Positions 36,240-47,763 of a stretch of DNA of 64,000 bases are shown here, one piece after another. This stretch comes from Forficula auricularia (Eukaryota > Arthropoda > Insecta > Dermaptera > Forficulidae). Where the stretch lies: the NCBI GenBank assembly GCA_024734495.1, contig JALMQS010000032.1, forward strand, positions 620,001-684,000, given 5' to 3'. The notes under the pieces were generated by a model. The model was not told where the DNA came from. It saw nothing but the letters and a program-made list of their open reading frames with translations, and did no database searches. A program made the translations under genes and the position numbers. Numbering within the stretch: position 1 is the stretch's first letter; each line of letters opens with the position of its first letter.

Positions 36240-36965
36240 TATTTCAAATTGCAGAGATGATATGTATATTCTTCGATTCTAACTCACTGGAATTCAGTGA
36301 TAATGTACCAATGTTGGGCCTCACTCTGAGGTCTGACCTCTTGGAATGACCAATCACATTGCTGCTAAAGTTGTTACCTGCAAGCTTGGTTTTGTCTTCA
36401 GATCCAGACCCTACTTTACGCCCAATCAACTTATTGTCTTATATAAGGCTCACATTCGCCCCTGACTCGAATATGGCGCTCATCATTGCAGATGGACCTC
36501 CAAGTATTCTTTTGCCACGCTAGATGCAATTCAGAAGCGAGCAATTAAACTCATAGGAGACTCGGTCATATCTAACTCACTCGATTCCTTGGCTCACTGT
36601 TGAATCACCTGTCCTTTCCCTGCACTATAAGTACTACCATTATGTTTGTTCAGACGAGTTGAAATTAATAATCCCTCCTAAAGTCCTATTTGAAAGAAAA
36701 ATACGGTTTTCGAATTCTCAGCAAACACTTCGCTGACAAATAGGATAAGAATCGTACAAACGCTTTGGCCAAATCCCTATTACCTCCAGAGACTGAACCC
36801 GCTTCCTGCCACAATCTTCAGCTAGTTAATACCCGCATCCACAATTACCTTCGACTCCTACCCAGCCCATAAAATCTCTTTCTCTTCTTTTTTCTCAATG
36901 GAGGGGCCAATTCAGGCCTTTAGTGGCTGCACCTTCTTTCTTGCTATAACTCCTCGAATCAATAT
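36240..36965 (+). pseudogene. LINE (CR1/Jockey-like) 3' fragment, decayed
   Basis: Broken frames correspond to the RT C-terminus seen better at 40187 (PMLGL, LDAIQKRA-like, YKYYHYVCSDELKLIIPPK). The shared 3'UTR GGCCTTTAGTGGCTGCACC follows at 36917. Multiple stops and frameshifts. Lies in the Rpb5 intron between exons 4a and 4b. Confidence 0.8.
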
Positions 36966-37219
36966 TATTAAAAAAATTAGGTGTTCGCTATTTAAATAAT
37001 ATTTTGCATGAAATTCATTAGCTATTGTAGTTCTCGTTAAATTTTTCAACAAATTGATAAAAACTTAAGTGATTGAATAGCTTGATTTGGATTTAGGTTA
37101 TTGTGTAGATAGGAAATAATAATTTTAAGTTTTAACTTTTCTTAGATTTATTAGGACTTTTGAAATAAACCACATTATGCACTGTTTAATCTATTTATTA
37201 AAACTCTAACACATATATA

Positions 37220-37993
37220 CAGTGGGTGGCTAAATTATTATATGAGAATTTATTTATTTAAGGACAATTTTATCAAAGATCTTAGTAGATTATTATGTAT
37301 ATATTATATGTCAGAAGGTTTCGCCCCCTCAGAAGTAGAACCCAAGCGCTAATACACTATCCGGGCAGTTAAATAAATAAATACTTATATAAATAAAATA
37401 CGGGTATGAAACCCGGAAGTTGTTCTTTTTTTGAAAATTTTTCCATACACTTTTTCAAAGAGAAAAGACACTCAAATTTTCATATTAAATTCAAATTATT
37501 ATTCTCAAATGATTTTTATCAAGTAAATTTATTTTATTCAAACTTTAAAAAAAAATCTAGTAGTAATCTAGTCTAATAACTCTTTTGGACTGAATTGGCA
37601 ACTCGCCAGACCTCAACCCAACCGAAAATGTATGGGCGGCCCTAAAAAAAGAAATTTGCAAAGATAAAATAATTACTAACAAAAGGGACTTGATAGAAAA
37701 TATTATTAAACCATGGCACAATACACCTGCACTTCAAGAAATAGCCAAAAAATGCATTGCCAGCATATGCCACAACGCATGCAAAATGTGATTGCTCGAA
37801 AGGGAAGATTTATTAAATATTGAAATTGTTATTTTGAATCGTATTTGTATTATTGAATTTGTATTGTTCTAAGCTAATAATCCTATAAAGATAACAACAA
37901 AAACGATATTATGACTTTAATAGTAAGTTAAACCCTTAAAAACGTATGAAAGATTAATTTTTCAAATGAGTATAATAATTTGGCCACCCACTG
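37220..37993 (+). mobile_element. Deleted Tc1-like transposon
   Basis: The termini CAGTGGGTGGC (37220) and GCCACCCACTG (37993) are inverted, with TA on both sides (37218-37219, 37994-37995). Its length is 774 bases against about 1.6 kb for complete Tc1 elements. Only the last ~65 codons of transposase remain. Confidence 0.9.
37588..37791 (+). pseudogene. Tc1-like transposase C-terminus
   Basis: Apart from one in-frame stop near its start, the frame reads GNSPDLNPTENVWAALKKEI and on to HNTPALQEIAKKCIASICHN. This is the conserved region around the third catalytic residue of the DD34E Tc1 transposase (Glu in PTENVW), then the C-terminus. The first two catalytic Asp residues are deleted. Confidence 0.88.
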
Positions 37994-38429
37994 TATACAG
38001 AAACACTAATGCTTGACGAATCGATCACTCAATCACAGATGAAGTGATCGAAACTTAGTATATTTGTTAGTGTTTTAATAAATATATTAAACAGTACATA
38101 ATGTGGTTTATTTCAAAAACTCCTATTAAATCTATCAACAGTTAACGTCTTAAAATTTTAATTTCCTATCTATACATTAGCCTAAATCCAAATCAAACTT
38201 GAACATTAAGGTAGTTGTTTCGCGACAATACTATGTAGCATAAAGTTAATGCTAGAGTATATAGAATTATCAAAGACAATAGGGATTCATAATTCATAAG
38301 CCCAAAACTTTTTGCTGTTTATGTACCGATTCTAGCCAATCCCGTGCTCGAGATTGAATATTTTTATATTAAAATGACAGATAAAATACATTTTAAAAGT
38401 TAAAAAATTTCTATAAAAATCGTTTTCTT

Positions 38430-38960
38430 ATTTTATAACAAATGCAATCAACGCCTACACCTTATGAAAATTATAATTTTTTTAAAATCTAGCGCATACG
38501 CGCTTTATTCATCTTTCGCTGGTTAAATAAATGCGCTGTTGCCAAATTGTTTTTAGTGTAAATTTTTTTTATACATTTTTCATTATTTATTCATTATTAT
38601 CTCAGAAACTGTCTTGTAACTATGAATCAAAATTGTCTTAAATTATGTATTGGTTATTGTTTAATGTTGGTTTAGTTTTTTATAAAAATGGTAAGAAGGG
38701 TTTCTTAATTATAATTAAATTTGTCATGTAAATTTTCCGATATCCTTATAGTGCAATGTATAAGAGTCTGAAAAACTCTATTTTTGAAATTTAATATATC
38801 CGGAACTATATTGTTAATAAATTTCGTTTTGCCACCAATCGACTCAGAAGTATTTAAATAATAATCTGTCTAAATTTCAAAAAAATCCTAAGAAAACCCA
38901 TTTGGCGGAACAACTGCCTTAAAATAACACATTCCAATGTTTTCTTACTTTAACTTTATT
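38430..38960 (+). repeat. Uninterrupted copy of the host repeat in intron 2
   Basis: The reverse complement aligns with 30380-30602 joined directly to 32158-32480 and contains a single TTTAATTA. It therefore serves as the empty-site control for the insertion at 30603-32157. Confidence 0.8.
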
Positions 38961-40186
38961 TTTAACCGACTTCATTTAGTTAACAAGCCAACAACAATTA
39001 TTTTTTCTAAATATTATACATGTTATTTATTTTTTAGTAGTAAAAATAAACAAACGGTGAATTGGTACTCACAAGTCTAGTGTTCCGAACGAACCTAGTA
39101 AATGAAAAGAAACTTTCGCAGTAGATTTATATATTTCAAAGACCTTCAATATGATTTGGCACAAAAATCTTCTTGCCAAATTGGCCGTCTTTGGCCTTAT
39201 CTCTAGGGTCTGCTAGTAGTTTGCAAACTCTTTACCAAACCGTAGTATTAAAGTTGTGGTTAATGGATATAGTAATTCTTTTCCTTCTATAATAATGTAG
39301 GAATTCCAAAAAGGCCCTGTAACTCTCCCCAAATCCCTTATCTACCATATATCAATTATCTTTGAAATTTGCATTCCAATCCAATTAATTTTTACACAGA
39401 TGTCAGTATATTATATACTCTAAAACGCACAATCATTCTAAAGTTTTAAACAGGGATAGTTTCCAAACGTTAACTAAACCGTATTATTCTCTTTTTATAG
39501 CCATGTTTAATAAAACAAAATAATTGATTAGAAGTATTTCATATATCTTTGCCTTATTCTCAACTAAAATACGGACACAACAAACACGCTCGAATGTAAA
39601 CTAGAAAACAAAAGTGCTTGCACATAAATATCTATATGTAAAGAGATTTACTCAAATCTCAAACTATGTGTTAGGAATGCCTTGTAGTATCTGGTTTTGC
39701 TGTACACCAAATTTATTGCTAGTTTCTCCTCAAAACTGATTGGATAAATATTATTTCTATTGTATATTGAATTCTTAATGTCTCTTTCGATTAAACTTAA
39801 AATAAAATTGTGAAGGGATCATTCTAAAATTTTCTCGAAACTTTTCTAGATCTTCCCTCAAATAATTTTTGATGAGTTACAAGAAACAACCCTCTATCGT
39901 TTCTTGCTTTGAACATTTGATGCATTCATTTTCTGGAATATCATTTTAAGAAATATTGTTCGCCAATATCATTATCTTCCTCTTTCTCCTTTCTTAGTAA
40001 ATATGCAAGAAGAAATCTTTTCTTCATTCTCCTCATAAAATACTCGAAACTCCCGATCAAAACCAAACAATAAACTGCTGCAATAGTCACAAGAAAAGAC
40101 CTCAACCTTTTTTCTCCAGCGATTATCACTTTTCGGGAAACGATGATTTTGTTTTTAGATTCAATCTATTTAACAAATGAGTGAGA
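38961..40186. other. Rpb5 intron, no gene recognised
   Basis: Anonymous AT-rich DNA; no motif or exon recognised on either strand. Confidence 0.4.
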
Positions 40187-41145
40187 GGCAAACCCCACTC
40201 ATTGTTACGCCGACGATAGCACTCTACATCGGCAAACCCTCTCTCCCGAATAATCGAATCAATATTGCCTCCTCAATTTACTTTCGACCTAGACAAACTG
40301 AAATAAATGGGGCTCTCAAAATTTAGTTAACTTTAATTCAAATAAGACTCAATGTTGTCTAATTTCTAGGCGCGAAAATAGAGATTTCCCTGATATTCAC
40401 TTCGATTCAAATACCCTGAAAATGTGTGACAGCCTATCCATGTTGGGCGTCTCTGTCGCATCTGACCTGTCTTGGAATGAACACATCTCCTCTGTGGCGA
40501 AATCTGCAGCAAGGAAGATTGGCTTCTTATTCAGGTCCAAGCGATTTTACAAACCCCCACAACTTCTCACCATCTACAAGGCCCAAATCCGCCCCTGTCT
40601 CGAATACGGCTCTCATCTGTGGAGAGGAGCCTCAAAATATTCTCTTGCTACCCTTGATGCAATTCAGAAACGAGCCGTCAGGCTAATTGACGATTCTACC
40701 CTCACCGACTCCCTCGACTCGCTGGCTCATCGAAGAGATGTCTCTGCCCTTTCCCTTTTCTATAGATACTATCACGGCAGGTGCTCTGATGAGATAAAAT
40801 CAATAATTCCCCCCAAAGCATGCTTTGCACTGCAGCACACGTTTTGCCGACTCCCAACACTCTTTCGCGGTCAAATTGGAAAAAGTGCCGGACCACTTCA
40901 TTCGCGAATACATATATCCCCATGACTTCAAGGAACTGGAACTCTCTCCCAGCCTCTATCTTTCCCAGCACCTATGATCTTCAAACCTTCAAAACCAGGG
41001 TGCATAGACACCCCACGTCTACACCCTCTCACTTAATCAACTTCCCTTCTCTTCGGTAATGCAGGATCTTTCGTGATCCATAGGGGCTACATCTTTACTG
41101 GTGCACCCCTTCTTGCATTCGATTGCATTAAAAAAAAAAAAAAAA
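40187..41145 (+). pseudogene. LINE (CR1/Jockey-like) reverse transcriptase C-terminal half
   Basis: HCYADDSTL at 40200-40226 is the catalytic YADD box of reverse transcriptase. FNSNKTQCCLISRR, LSMLGVSVASDLSWNEHI, LDAIQKRAVRLI and, after a frameshift near 40850-40900, TSRNWNSLPASIFPSTYDLQ follow in the usual order for this LINE group. A stop lies after the YADD box, so it is inactive. The 3'UTR ends GATTGCATT and poly-A at 41130-41145. It is the best-preserved of four copies (13200, 36240, 40187, 52345), located just upstream of Rpb5 exon 4b. Confidence 0.9.
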
Positions 41146-41841
41146 GTGGTTTATATGTTAGTAAAATCATTTATTATTTAGATCTTATAAAATAAATAAA
41201 TGGAATATACCTGTGTTTAAAAATAAAAATGATTCTAAATATATTATTTTACACATCAAGGGCTTATTGCAACAACATGATAAGCCACAAATCTGAAAAC
41301 CTAAGATAAGTCTTAAGTTTTAAAAAAATCTATAAAATTAAATAGTTCAGATTTTTGGTACCAATTATTTTTAATGTATGCTTTTTAGATTCTTAACAGC
41401 TCTTGTTGATAAAAGCAGAAGAATGAAGTATATTTTTACAAAAAATGTTTTATTAAAAATTATGTAGGTTGTCATGTTATTCCAATAAGCTCTTCAAATA
41501 CTTATTTATTATTCTTTTTTTGTACACGATGAATTTGAACTTTTAAATTAATCATACCTATTATTTGGAAACAAGACATTTAAATAACTGTTAGTTTCCA
41601 TTAAATCAAATAATATCCAATCATTTTAAATTAATATTTTACTTAATTCAAAGATTTCATTTTTGTGTTTTTTCTTTAAAATAATTTTAATCAATTGCCG
41701 ATTTTCCCTTTATTACCTCTCATAATCCATAATTTATAATAATTTTGTTTTTTACTATTTTAATTGTTCATTTTTTTAAAGAATTTTTATTAAAAGATAA
41801 AATTTGTTGTGAGAATATATGAATTCTTCAACATTAATAAG
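41146..41841. other. Rpb5 intron upstream of exon 4b
   Basis: AT-rich; no repeat recognised. If exon choice is regulated by intronic elements or RNA pairing, they could lie here or next to exon 4a. Confidence 0.4.
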
Positions 41842-41920
41842 CAATTTACGTGAAAATCATTTACCGCGTATTCAAACTGGGGATCCAATTTGTCGTTATT
41901 TTGGCCTTCGCCGAGGCCAG
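41842..41920 (+). CDS. Rpb5: RPB5 alternative exon 4b
   Basis: This second version of the same exon is also 79 bases and in identical phase: C, then [20 protein letters not shown] and GLRRGQ. It is identical to 4a at 18 of 26 residues. Of those 18 shared codons, 13 differ at silent positions, so the duplication is old and the protein has been conserved. The donor CAG/GTAAAC is strong; the acceptor ATTAATAAG has a weak pyrimidine tract. Using both exons would shift the frame (158 bases), so they should be mutually exclusive. A 77-base intron leads to exon 5. Confidence 0.9.
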
Positions 41921-41997
41921 GTAAACGAATAGTTTAATCCTGGTCCTCCATAAATCATTTCAATTAAAATCAAACTAATTGATTTTTTTCTTTTCAG

Positions 41998-42063
41998 GTT
42001 GTTAAGATCATTCGGCCTTCTGAAACTGCTGGACGTTACATTTCTTATCGACTTGTATGTTAA
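41998..42063 (+). CDS. Rpb5: RPB5 exon 5 (terminal)
   Basis: The acceptor TTTTCTTTTCAG precedes VVKIIRPSETAGRYISYRLV, then C and the stop TAA, the canonical RPB5 C-terminus. Phase 0 fits either exon 4 version. No classical AATAAA was identified close behind the stop. Confidence 0.97.
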   Translation, partial: VVKIIRPSETAGRYISYRLVC

Positions 42064-42253
42064 TTATGAATCAAGATTCAAATCAAATATTTTATTTATA
42101 TGTACACTTAATTGAATAATTACATTATCTGTTTAAAAAACAAACAAACAAACAGTCTTATTATTTTTAATCCTTATAATTAATATCCTATCTATTATTT
42201 ATTTAATATTCAAAAAAATAATTAATTTCCTTACAGTGGGCTAGTGGTCTATA

Positions 42254-42991
42254 CAGGGTGTTTCAGGAGGAATAGTAAATATTTTAGGAGGTGGTAGTAT
42301 AGACGAGAGGCGACTGTGGGTCAGTGGTTAGAGTGTTGGGTCGCTGACTCGGAGATCGCTGGTTCGAGTCCGAGTCTCGGCAGATAGATATTTACAGTCG
42401 TCTCCTCTTGGAAAGTAATGGAAACCTACCAAAAGTATAATTGCCTAGTCACCTCTCCAAATTAGCCGTTCGGAACCGGCGTTAAAAAGTAGGTCCCATA
42501 TATCTGTGTAAAAACAACTAAACACACTCAGCACAGGTATATGTGGAGAGGAGCCGACACCCGTTTCGGGTATGGCACTCGAAGAAGAAGAAGTATAGAC
42601 GAATTGCAATAAAAAATGCCATATAACATGTGTCCAATTTTTATTGAGTACAGAGATACAGCTGTTAATATGTAACCCAATATCGGCATACTCAGCATAT
42701 GTAAAAACGTGCGGAATGTTTACACGCTACAGTATAGTAGACATGGCCAACAAATCACAATGAAAACTTCGATGTAAACTAAAGCACAACTTCACAACTT
42801 AAACATCAATACTCTACTGCTGACATTCGATATACGCCCACAGCAACCGTTGTACCAAGACACGAAACGAAAATACATTGAACTTTGCAGTACTCAATAA
42901 AAATTGGACACATGTTATATGGCATTTTTTATTGCAATACGTCTATATTACCACTTCCTGAAATATTTATTATTCCTCCTGAAACACCCTG
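42254..42991. mobile_element. Palindromic DNA element (CAGGGTGTTTCAGG ends)
   Basis: Termini CAGGGTGTTTCAGGAGGAAT and ATTCCTCCTGAAACACCCTG are inverted, with arms of about 120 bases. TA (or TATA) lies on both sides. The centre (42660-42880) has no frame. It is interrupted in the left arm by a SINE. ACAGGGTGTTTC ends are common among arthropod MITEs. Confidence 0.88.
42307..42591 (+). mobile_element. tRNA-derived SINE (family B)
   Basis: The tRNA-like head has A-box TGGGTCAGTGGTTAGAGTG and B-box GGTTCGAGTCCGAGTC. Then come a ~200-base body and a GAA-repeat tail. The 11-base target AGTATAGACGA is duplicated (42296-42306 and 42592-42602). The anticodon arm (CTGACTCGGAG) is not intact enough to call a tRNA gene. 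Confidence 0.9.
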
Positions 42992-43057
42992 TATACTAAG
43001 GAATAAGTTTTACCCTACTTGTTGATTCTTTGGAAGTCATCTTGATGAACTAGAGCA

Positions 43058-43538
43058 GGGGTCGGTAACCTGCGGCCCTTTGCAACTTTTTGCGCGGCCC
43101 GCCAAAGCACCAATATAATTTTAGGAAAAATCAACAAACTGAGAGCGTGAGCGTGCCGAAATATTTGAAAATCCTTTAAAATTTGATATTGTAAAAGCAC
43201 CTGACAATTTACAACTAGAGTTAATTGATTTGCAATCTAAAAATGTATATAAAAATAATTTTGATGAAAATAATTTAATTGCATTTTATTCAAATCTACC
43301 AGAAAACAATTTTCCCAATTTAAGAAATTTGGCAAAATCAATGATTTGTATTTTTTCAAGCACCTATTTATGCGAACAAACATTTTCAAGAAAGAATTTC
43401 ATAAAATCAAAATATAGAACGAGGTTGATGGATGAAAATTTAAAAAACTTGTTGAGGATCTCAGTATCCCAAACACAACCGGACTTAAATGAATTATCAA
43501 ACAATATTCAAGAACAAAAACGCATTGTATTATAATGA
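43058..43538 (+). pseudogene. Internally deleted hAT element with transposase C-terminus
   Basis: The left terminus CAGGGGTCGGTAACCTGCGG (43058) is hAT-like. A deletion joins it to the last ~125 codons of transposase: APDNLQLELIDLQ upstream of 43230, then LPENNFPNLRNLAKSM, FSSTYLCEQTFSRKN and RTRLMDENLKNLLRIS. This is the hAT C-terminal dimerisation region, ZBED5/SCAND3-like group. Related to the copy at 62590. The right terminus was not found, and a LINE follows. Confidence 0.85.
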
Positions 43539-43657
43539 ATGAATAAAATGAAAGATAAACTATTTTCCTTAATATTTTATATTTACATATGTATATGGAA
43601 TTGTATTTTCTTTTTTCCCCTTTTAAGAATTGTAAAATTTTTGTTCTCTGACGATTA

Positions 43658-44276
43658 TATAAGGAATTCCGCTACCTAGGAAGTAAAATAACATGGGATG
43701 GGAGGAGCGAAAACGAAATTAAATCAAGAATTGCCCAAGCAAAAATGGGGTTTAATTCAAAACAAAAACTACTATGCTCCTCCTCAATCAGCTTAGAAAA
43801 CAGGAAGTTGCTATTGAAGACATATGTATGGAGCATAGCCATGTACGGGTGTGAAACCTGGACAATTGGAAAAGCGGAGAGAAAGAGATTGGAGGCTTTC
43901 GAAATGTGGTGCTACAGAAGAATGATGAATATCAATTGGATGGATAAAATTACAAATGAAGAAGTTCTTAGAAGAATCGGAGAAAAAAGAACCTTGTGGA
44001 GGAGTCTGAGGAAGAGAAGAGGTCAGATGATGGGGCACACACTGAGACATGGGGGACTGCTTAGGGATATCTTGGAGGGGGAGGTGGGAAAGAAAAGGGA
44101 AGGGAAGACCCAGATTAGAATATTTCAACCAAATAATTGGGGATATGGGATGCCAGACATTTAGAGAGGTCAAACAGCTGGCGGGGGACAGAGTCGAGTG
44201 GAGACGGATTGTTGCATCTAAACCAGTTCTTAGGACTGTATACTCGATGATGATGATGACATTATTGTTATTATAG
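43658..44276 (+). pseudogene. LINE reverse transcriptase C-terminus (second LINE family)
   Basis: EFRYLGSKITWDGRSENEIK, then RKLLLKTYVWSIAMYGCETW, ERKRLEAFEMWCYRRMMNIN and DKITNEEVLRRI are the conserved tail of an endonuclease/reverse-transcriptase LINE distinct from the CR1/Jockey-like one. A frameshift near 44095 moves the end into another frame (GRPRLEYFNQIIGDMGCQTF). The 3' end is a GAT repeat (44247-44260). Truncated upstream. Confidence 0.88.
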
Positions 44277-45138
44277 CATGTCAATAAAAAATAAATTTAT
44301 TCTATATTTATTTTTAATAATATTTATACTCGTATATGATATAAAAGCACTATTTAAGTTACATTTGAATGTGCTGCCCGCATAAAAAAATTTATATTTA
44401 TACGAGATTTAGTTTACTAAGAGCCAACAAATTAATTCTACACAATTTGGTTCAGATAGGTCCAAAGGAATAGAATTTTCATTTTTTCACACTTCCCCAT
44501 TTGGCTGATTGATTTTCATTACATTGTATTGTCTCAAGAACTAATTATGCAAAATTTCAGTTGGATACGAAGTGAATTAAAATTCGAGTAGAAATTTTGA
44601 GCTTGTAAAATATAAGAAATTCTTCCACGAACTTTAACACAACTTGAGCTTATTTTTCCGATTCATTAATTAGAAAAGAAAATTAGAATATCATGGACAC
44701 TGCAAGAGTAATGGAAGGTGGTGGTTCGGGGTTGTGTCTGTACTTATATTGGTTGTATCTACTCTATACTGCATCTGCTTCAGAGCTTCGTTTAATAAAT
44801 AAATAATATAATTAATATACAGTATAGTCCATTTCGAGAGGCCTATGCCCGGAAGGGCCTAGTTTCAAATAATTAATTTTCAATTATAAATTTTGTATAT
44901 ATTTATGATAATAAAAGGCTTATTATTATTATTATTAATATTATAGTCCATTTCATCAAGTGATCCAAGCAGGCCCAAGATTTTTGTTGGAAGAAAACGT
45001 CATGATACTCTCTCTTCAGAACAGCAACATCGAAAGTCAAGGATAGCCAGTCCAACGGAAGAATTCACTTAAAATTGGAAAAGTTTGGTATCTAATGGGT
45101 GCGTAATTTGTTATTATAGAATTACAATATATATATCC
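44277..45138. other. No gene recognised
   Basis: 44420-44600 has TACACAATTTGGTTCAGA-type phrases like the TACCATACA repeat, strongly diverged. Short TTA repeats near 44930. Confidence 0.35.
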
Positions 45139-46478
45139 AAGGGCGTGCCCAGGATTTCACCTGGGAGAGGGGGGGGGGGGCAGCACATACATATTAGTTT
45201 CGAGGAAGGTGAAGGAGGTGGGGAAAAAAGTGTACTAAATTCTGCTGAGAATGAAATACTGTATAATATTGTTACTGCCACTGAGAGAGGAGGCAGAGGA
45301 GAATGTCACATTGTATTTCCTTCACTGACCTTTCAAAACCCTGAAGAAGGATGGAATAAACCTCCGAAACGTCGGCTTTGAATAAAAAAAAGAAAGTTAT
45401 AATTATCTCTCTTTTTTTAAACTTTAGACTACCTCATCAAAATCATTTCAATTCACTTATTAGCCCGTTTCCAAAAACTACTTAAATTTTATATAACTTT
45501 TTTTTTATTTTAACAATAATCTTCTCGAATTTGCTGCGAATTTGTCTATTACTTTACCATACAAAATATGGTCAACTATTGTAATCGTGAATGACAAAAG
45601 TGTTTTTTTTTTGAAATATCTCAAAAACGGCTGAAACTATTATGATTAAAAAAATTAGAGGAAACTAGTATACAAAATTATTAAAATAATTAAAATTATT
45701 ATTTATTAATTATTAATTATTAAAATTATTAAGGACTACAAAAAATCCCTGATAAGTGAACATCGAAAAATTATTTTTACTTAGGGAAAGTGGTGCAGGT
45801 TTTAGGTGAAACATGATATTAATTAATAAACTAAAGGGAGTGTAGTTTTACAATTCATTTACTTTATTAATCGAAAAATTATGTTTTTCGAGATAATTAC
45901 TGTTTTGTCAAAATGTCTGTTAGTACGTTACCAAATTTTTTTGGACTCACTAAAGCTCAAAAACTAATGTGAATATCAAAACGATATTTCACATGAAGTT
46001 TTGGTGCATTGAGATTAAGAGCTGATTAGATTTTGGTTGAAATCGGATCCAAAATTAAGGGGGCGGGGGGGTTAAAAATTAAGTGTAGGTTCAGTGACGA
46101 TAACTCCATAACTACATCGTTCGACGATAAATGAGCTTGCAGGTGCAGACACTCGTTTTCCAAAGTCCTATCCAAATCCCCCGGATAAAAAGTTATAAGG
46201 TTTCTGGCTCCTTCACGGATGTCTTTAGATTCCAAACGATATAGTTTCGTAAGAAACTCTTAGTAATTTTAATGAGAATGTTAAGCGATATTTGTTTAGC
46301 CAGAGATTGTGATTGCATACTTGTATGATATTTGTAATGCCTGTTGTAGATCCCTTGTGATCTTTTTAGGTGGACAATTCGATCGCGACACACTTTCGAG
46401 ATAAAAAGTAGATCTTATATACATCGGGCACCTTATATACATTCTCCCCTCCCATAAAAATTCCTGGATCCGCCCTTG
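45139..46478. mobile_element. Composite repeat region bounded by hAT-like ends
   Basis: CAAGGGCGTGCCCAGGATTT at 45139 and, inverted, CCTGGATCCGCCCTTG at 46463-46478 look like a pair of hAT termini. No 8-base duplication is visible. Inside are a hammerhead-like element end (45341-45373) and a - strand TACCATACA repeat (45551-46075), itself interrupted near 45660-45740 and 45783-45860. The 98-codon frame at 45085-45381 crosses these borders and is not a gene. Confidence 0.45.
45341..45373 (+). other. Hammerhead-like motif
   Basis: CTGAAGA, A, GGATGG, loop, CCTCC, GAAAC, GTC. AAAACC before the core partly pairs with GGCTTT after it as stem I. Confidence 0.55.
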
Positions 46479-47222
46479 ATGTCAAGAGGCTCGCCATGAG
46501 AAACATGATTTGTTGTTTCATCAAGTCCATTCACGCTACACTATTGAACTATCTTTTAACTCGTAAACTATTGAGTTAAAGCATTTCACTCATATTAACT
46601 TTTCTGTTGGAAATTAAATCCTCTTTAATAATGGTCATAATATAAATTTGTGCGCCTCAAAGGGTTAGGCAGTAATGGTGAAAAGTTAGATAAATACTGC
46701 TCTATCGCCGTAGATATTCTACATATTAAAAAACTCTAATGAAGAATTAATTGTATATTTTAATTTCCTAAAAGAAAATTCATTACCTATAATTTGCTCC
46801 GATGAATATATAAGTACCTAGAGAGAATTAAATTTGTACAAATAAATAATAACAGTGCTAGAGTTAATGCCAGAAATGCGTCATCTACTGACATTGTAGT
46901 GCTCATAGTCCGCGAAAACTGAAAGTGGAAACTGAAGATAAAAAGTATCCTAATCTGAAACTTTTTCGCACAGCAATATTTTTGTCAAACATTTTTGGAC
47001 GTGTGCGATGGTGCTGGATTAAAATGAATATGTTTGACAAATACGTAAAATTTGATAAACATATTTGAACGTCTACGGTGAGCTTTATAAAGCATATATA
47101 CCTAATATTTATTTTTGTTTCCAATTAGATATATATATATATATAAACAATCAAGGTCATTGTTAAATTAGATTCAATTTTTCTATTTATTTATCTGTCC
47201 CAATTTTCTATAAATTAAAAGA
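46479..47222. other. Region upstream of glutamine synthetase-like gene
   Basis: No repeat or gene recognised. A (TA)n tract at 47130-47146 lies 80-90 bases before the start codon. It may contain the promoter. Confidence 0.4.
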
Positions 47223-47299
47223 ATGTTTCCTTTTAAATTAATAAATACATTTCCGTCTAAATTTAAGTTGAAAATTCAAAATATTCGTTCTTTTCACTT
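47223..47299 (+). CDS. Glutamine synthetase-like protein, exon 1 (mitochondrial presequence)
   Basis: ATG at 47223 starts MFPFKLINTFPSKFKLKIQN and IRSFH, rich in Lys, Arg, Phe and hydroxyl residues with no acidic residue: a good mitochondrial targeting presequence. The exon is 77 bases, ends at a strong GTAAGT donor, and joins exon 2 in frame over a 56-base intron (GTAAGT to TTTTAG). Drosophila also has a mitochondrial glutamine synthetase (Gs1). Too short to stand alone as an open frame, it was found by extending exon 2 upstream. Confidence 0.75.
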
Positions 47300-47355
47300 G
47301 TAAGTATTAAAGAGAAGTATTTATTGGAATAGAAATTAATTAATTTGACTTTTAG

Positions 47356-47558
47356 ATCAAAATCGCAAAATCGCAGACATGATATCTATCTTCAATATTC
47401 ACCAAATGCTATTTTAAGTAAAGATATCGTCAGCCGATTCTGGCGGCTTCCTTTACCTGAATGTCGTCTTCAGATCACTTATGTGTGGATAGACGGCACC
47501 GGGGAAAATTTACGCAGCAAAGATCGGGTTTTCACATTTCTTGCTCGAAAACTTAAAG
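47356..47558 (+). CDS. Glutamine synthetase-like protein, exon 2
   Basis: The exon encodes the start of the mature enzyme: SRFWRLPLPECRLQITYVWI and DGTGENLRSKDRVF. YVWIDGTGENLRSKDRV is a hallmark of animal glutamine synthetase (ATP + glutamate + ammonia to glutamine) and belongs to its N-terminal beta-grasp domain. It ends in phase 1 at AAAG/GTACTT. The following 3.3-kb intron holds two hAT-type elements, a 452-base palindrome, a mariner relic and an 8-base-duplication MITE. Confidence 0.85.
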
Positions 47559-47763
47559 GTACTTATTATTCGCATTTAAAAATATCGTAATTCAAATGAT
47601 TCTAATTCTAAATAAGCAGGCAAAGTGCGAGTTGGAGCGCATACCGAGGATTCAGTAACTAAAAACTCTTAAAATACTTGAGATATCAAATTTACTCTTA
47701 TTTGTAATAAGATAATTTTTTCGTTATTATAAGTTAAACAGAAAGTGAATGAAACTGGCTCTA

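Larger units (their letters stand above)
37083..38199. repeat. Palindromic element split by a Tc1-like insertion
   Basis: The arms 37083-37217 and 37996-38199 are inverted copies (AAATAAACCACATTATG, TGATTTGGATTTAGG). The right arm carries AGATGAAGTGATCGAAAC, which resembles the hammerhead-like motif with a changed second base. The Tc1 copy occupies the loop. Confidence 0.75.

Noticed and set aside
42307..42385. Possible functional tRNA gene
   Set aside because: Promoter boxes are present but the acceptor and anticodon arms do not fold properly, and the sequence continues into a SINE body with tail and target duplication.
43811..44284. 157-codon - strand frame
   Set aside because: Shadow of the LINE reverse transcriptase C-terminus on +.
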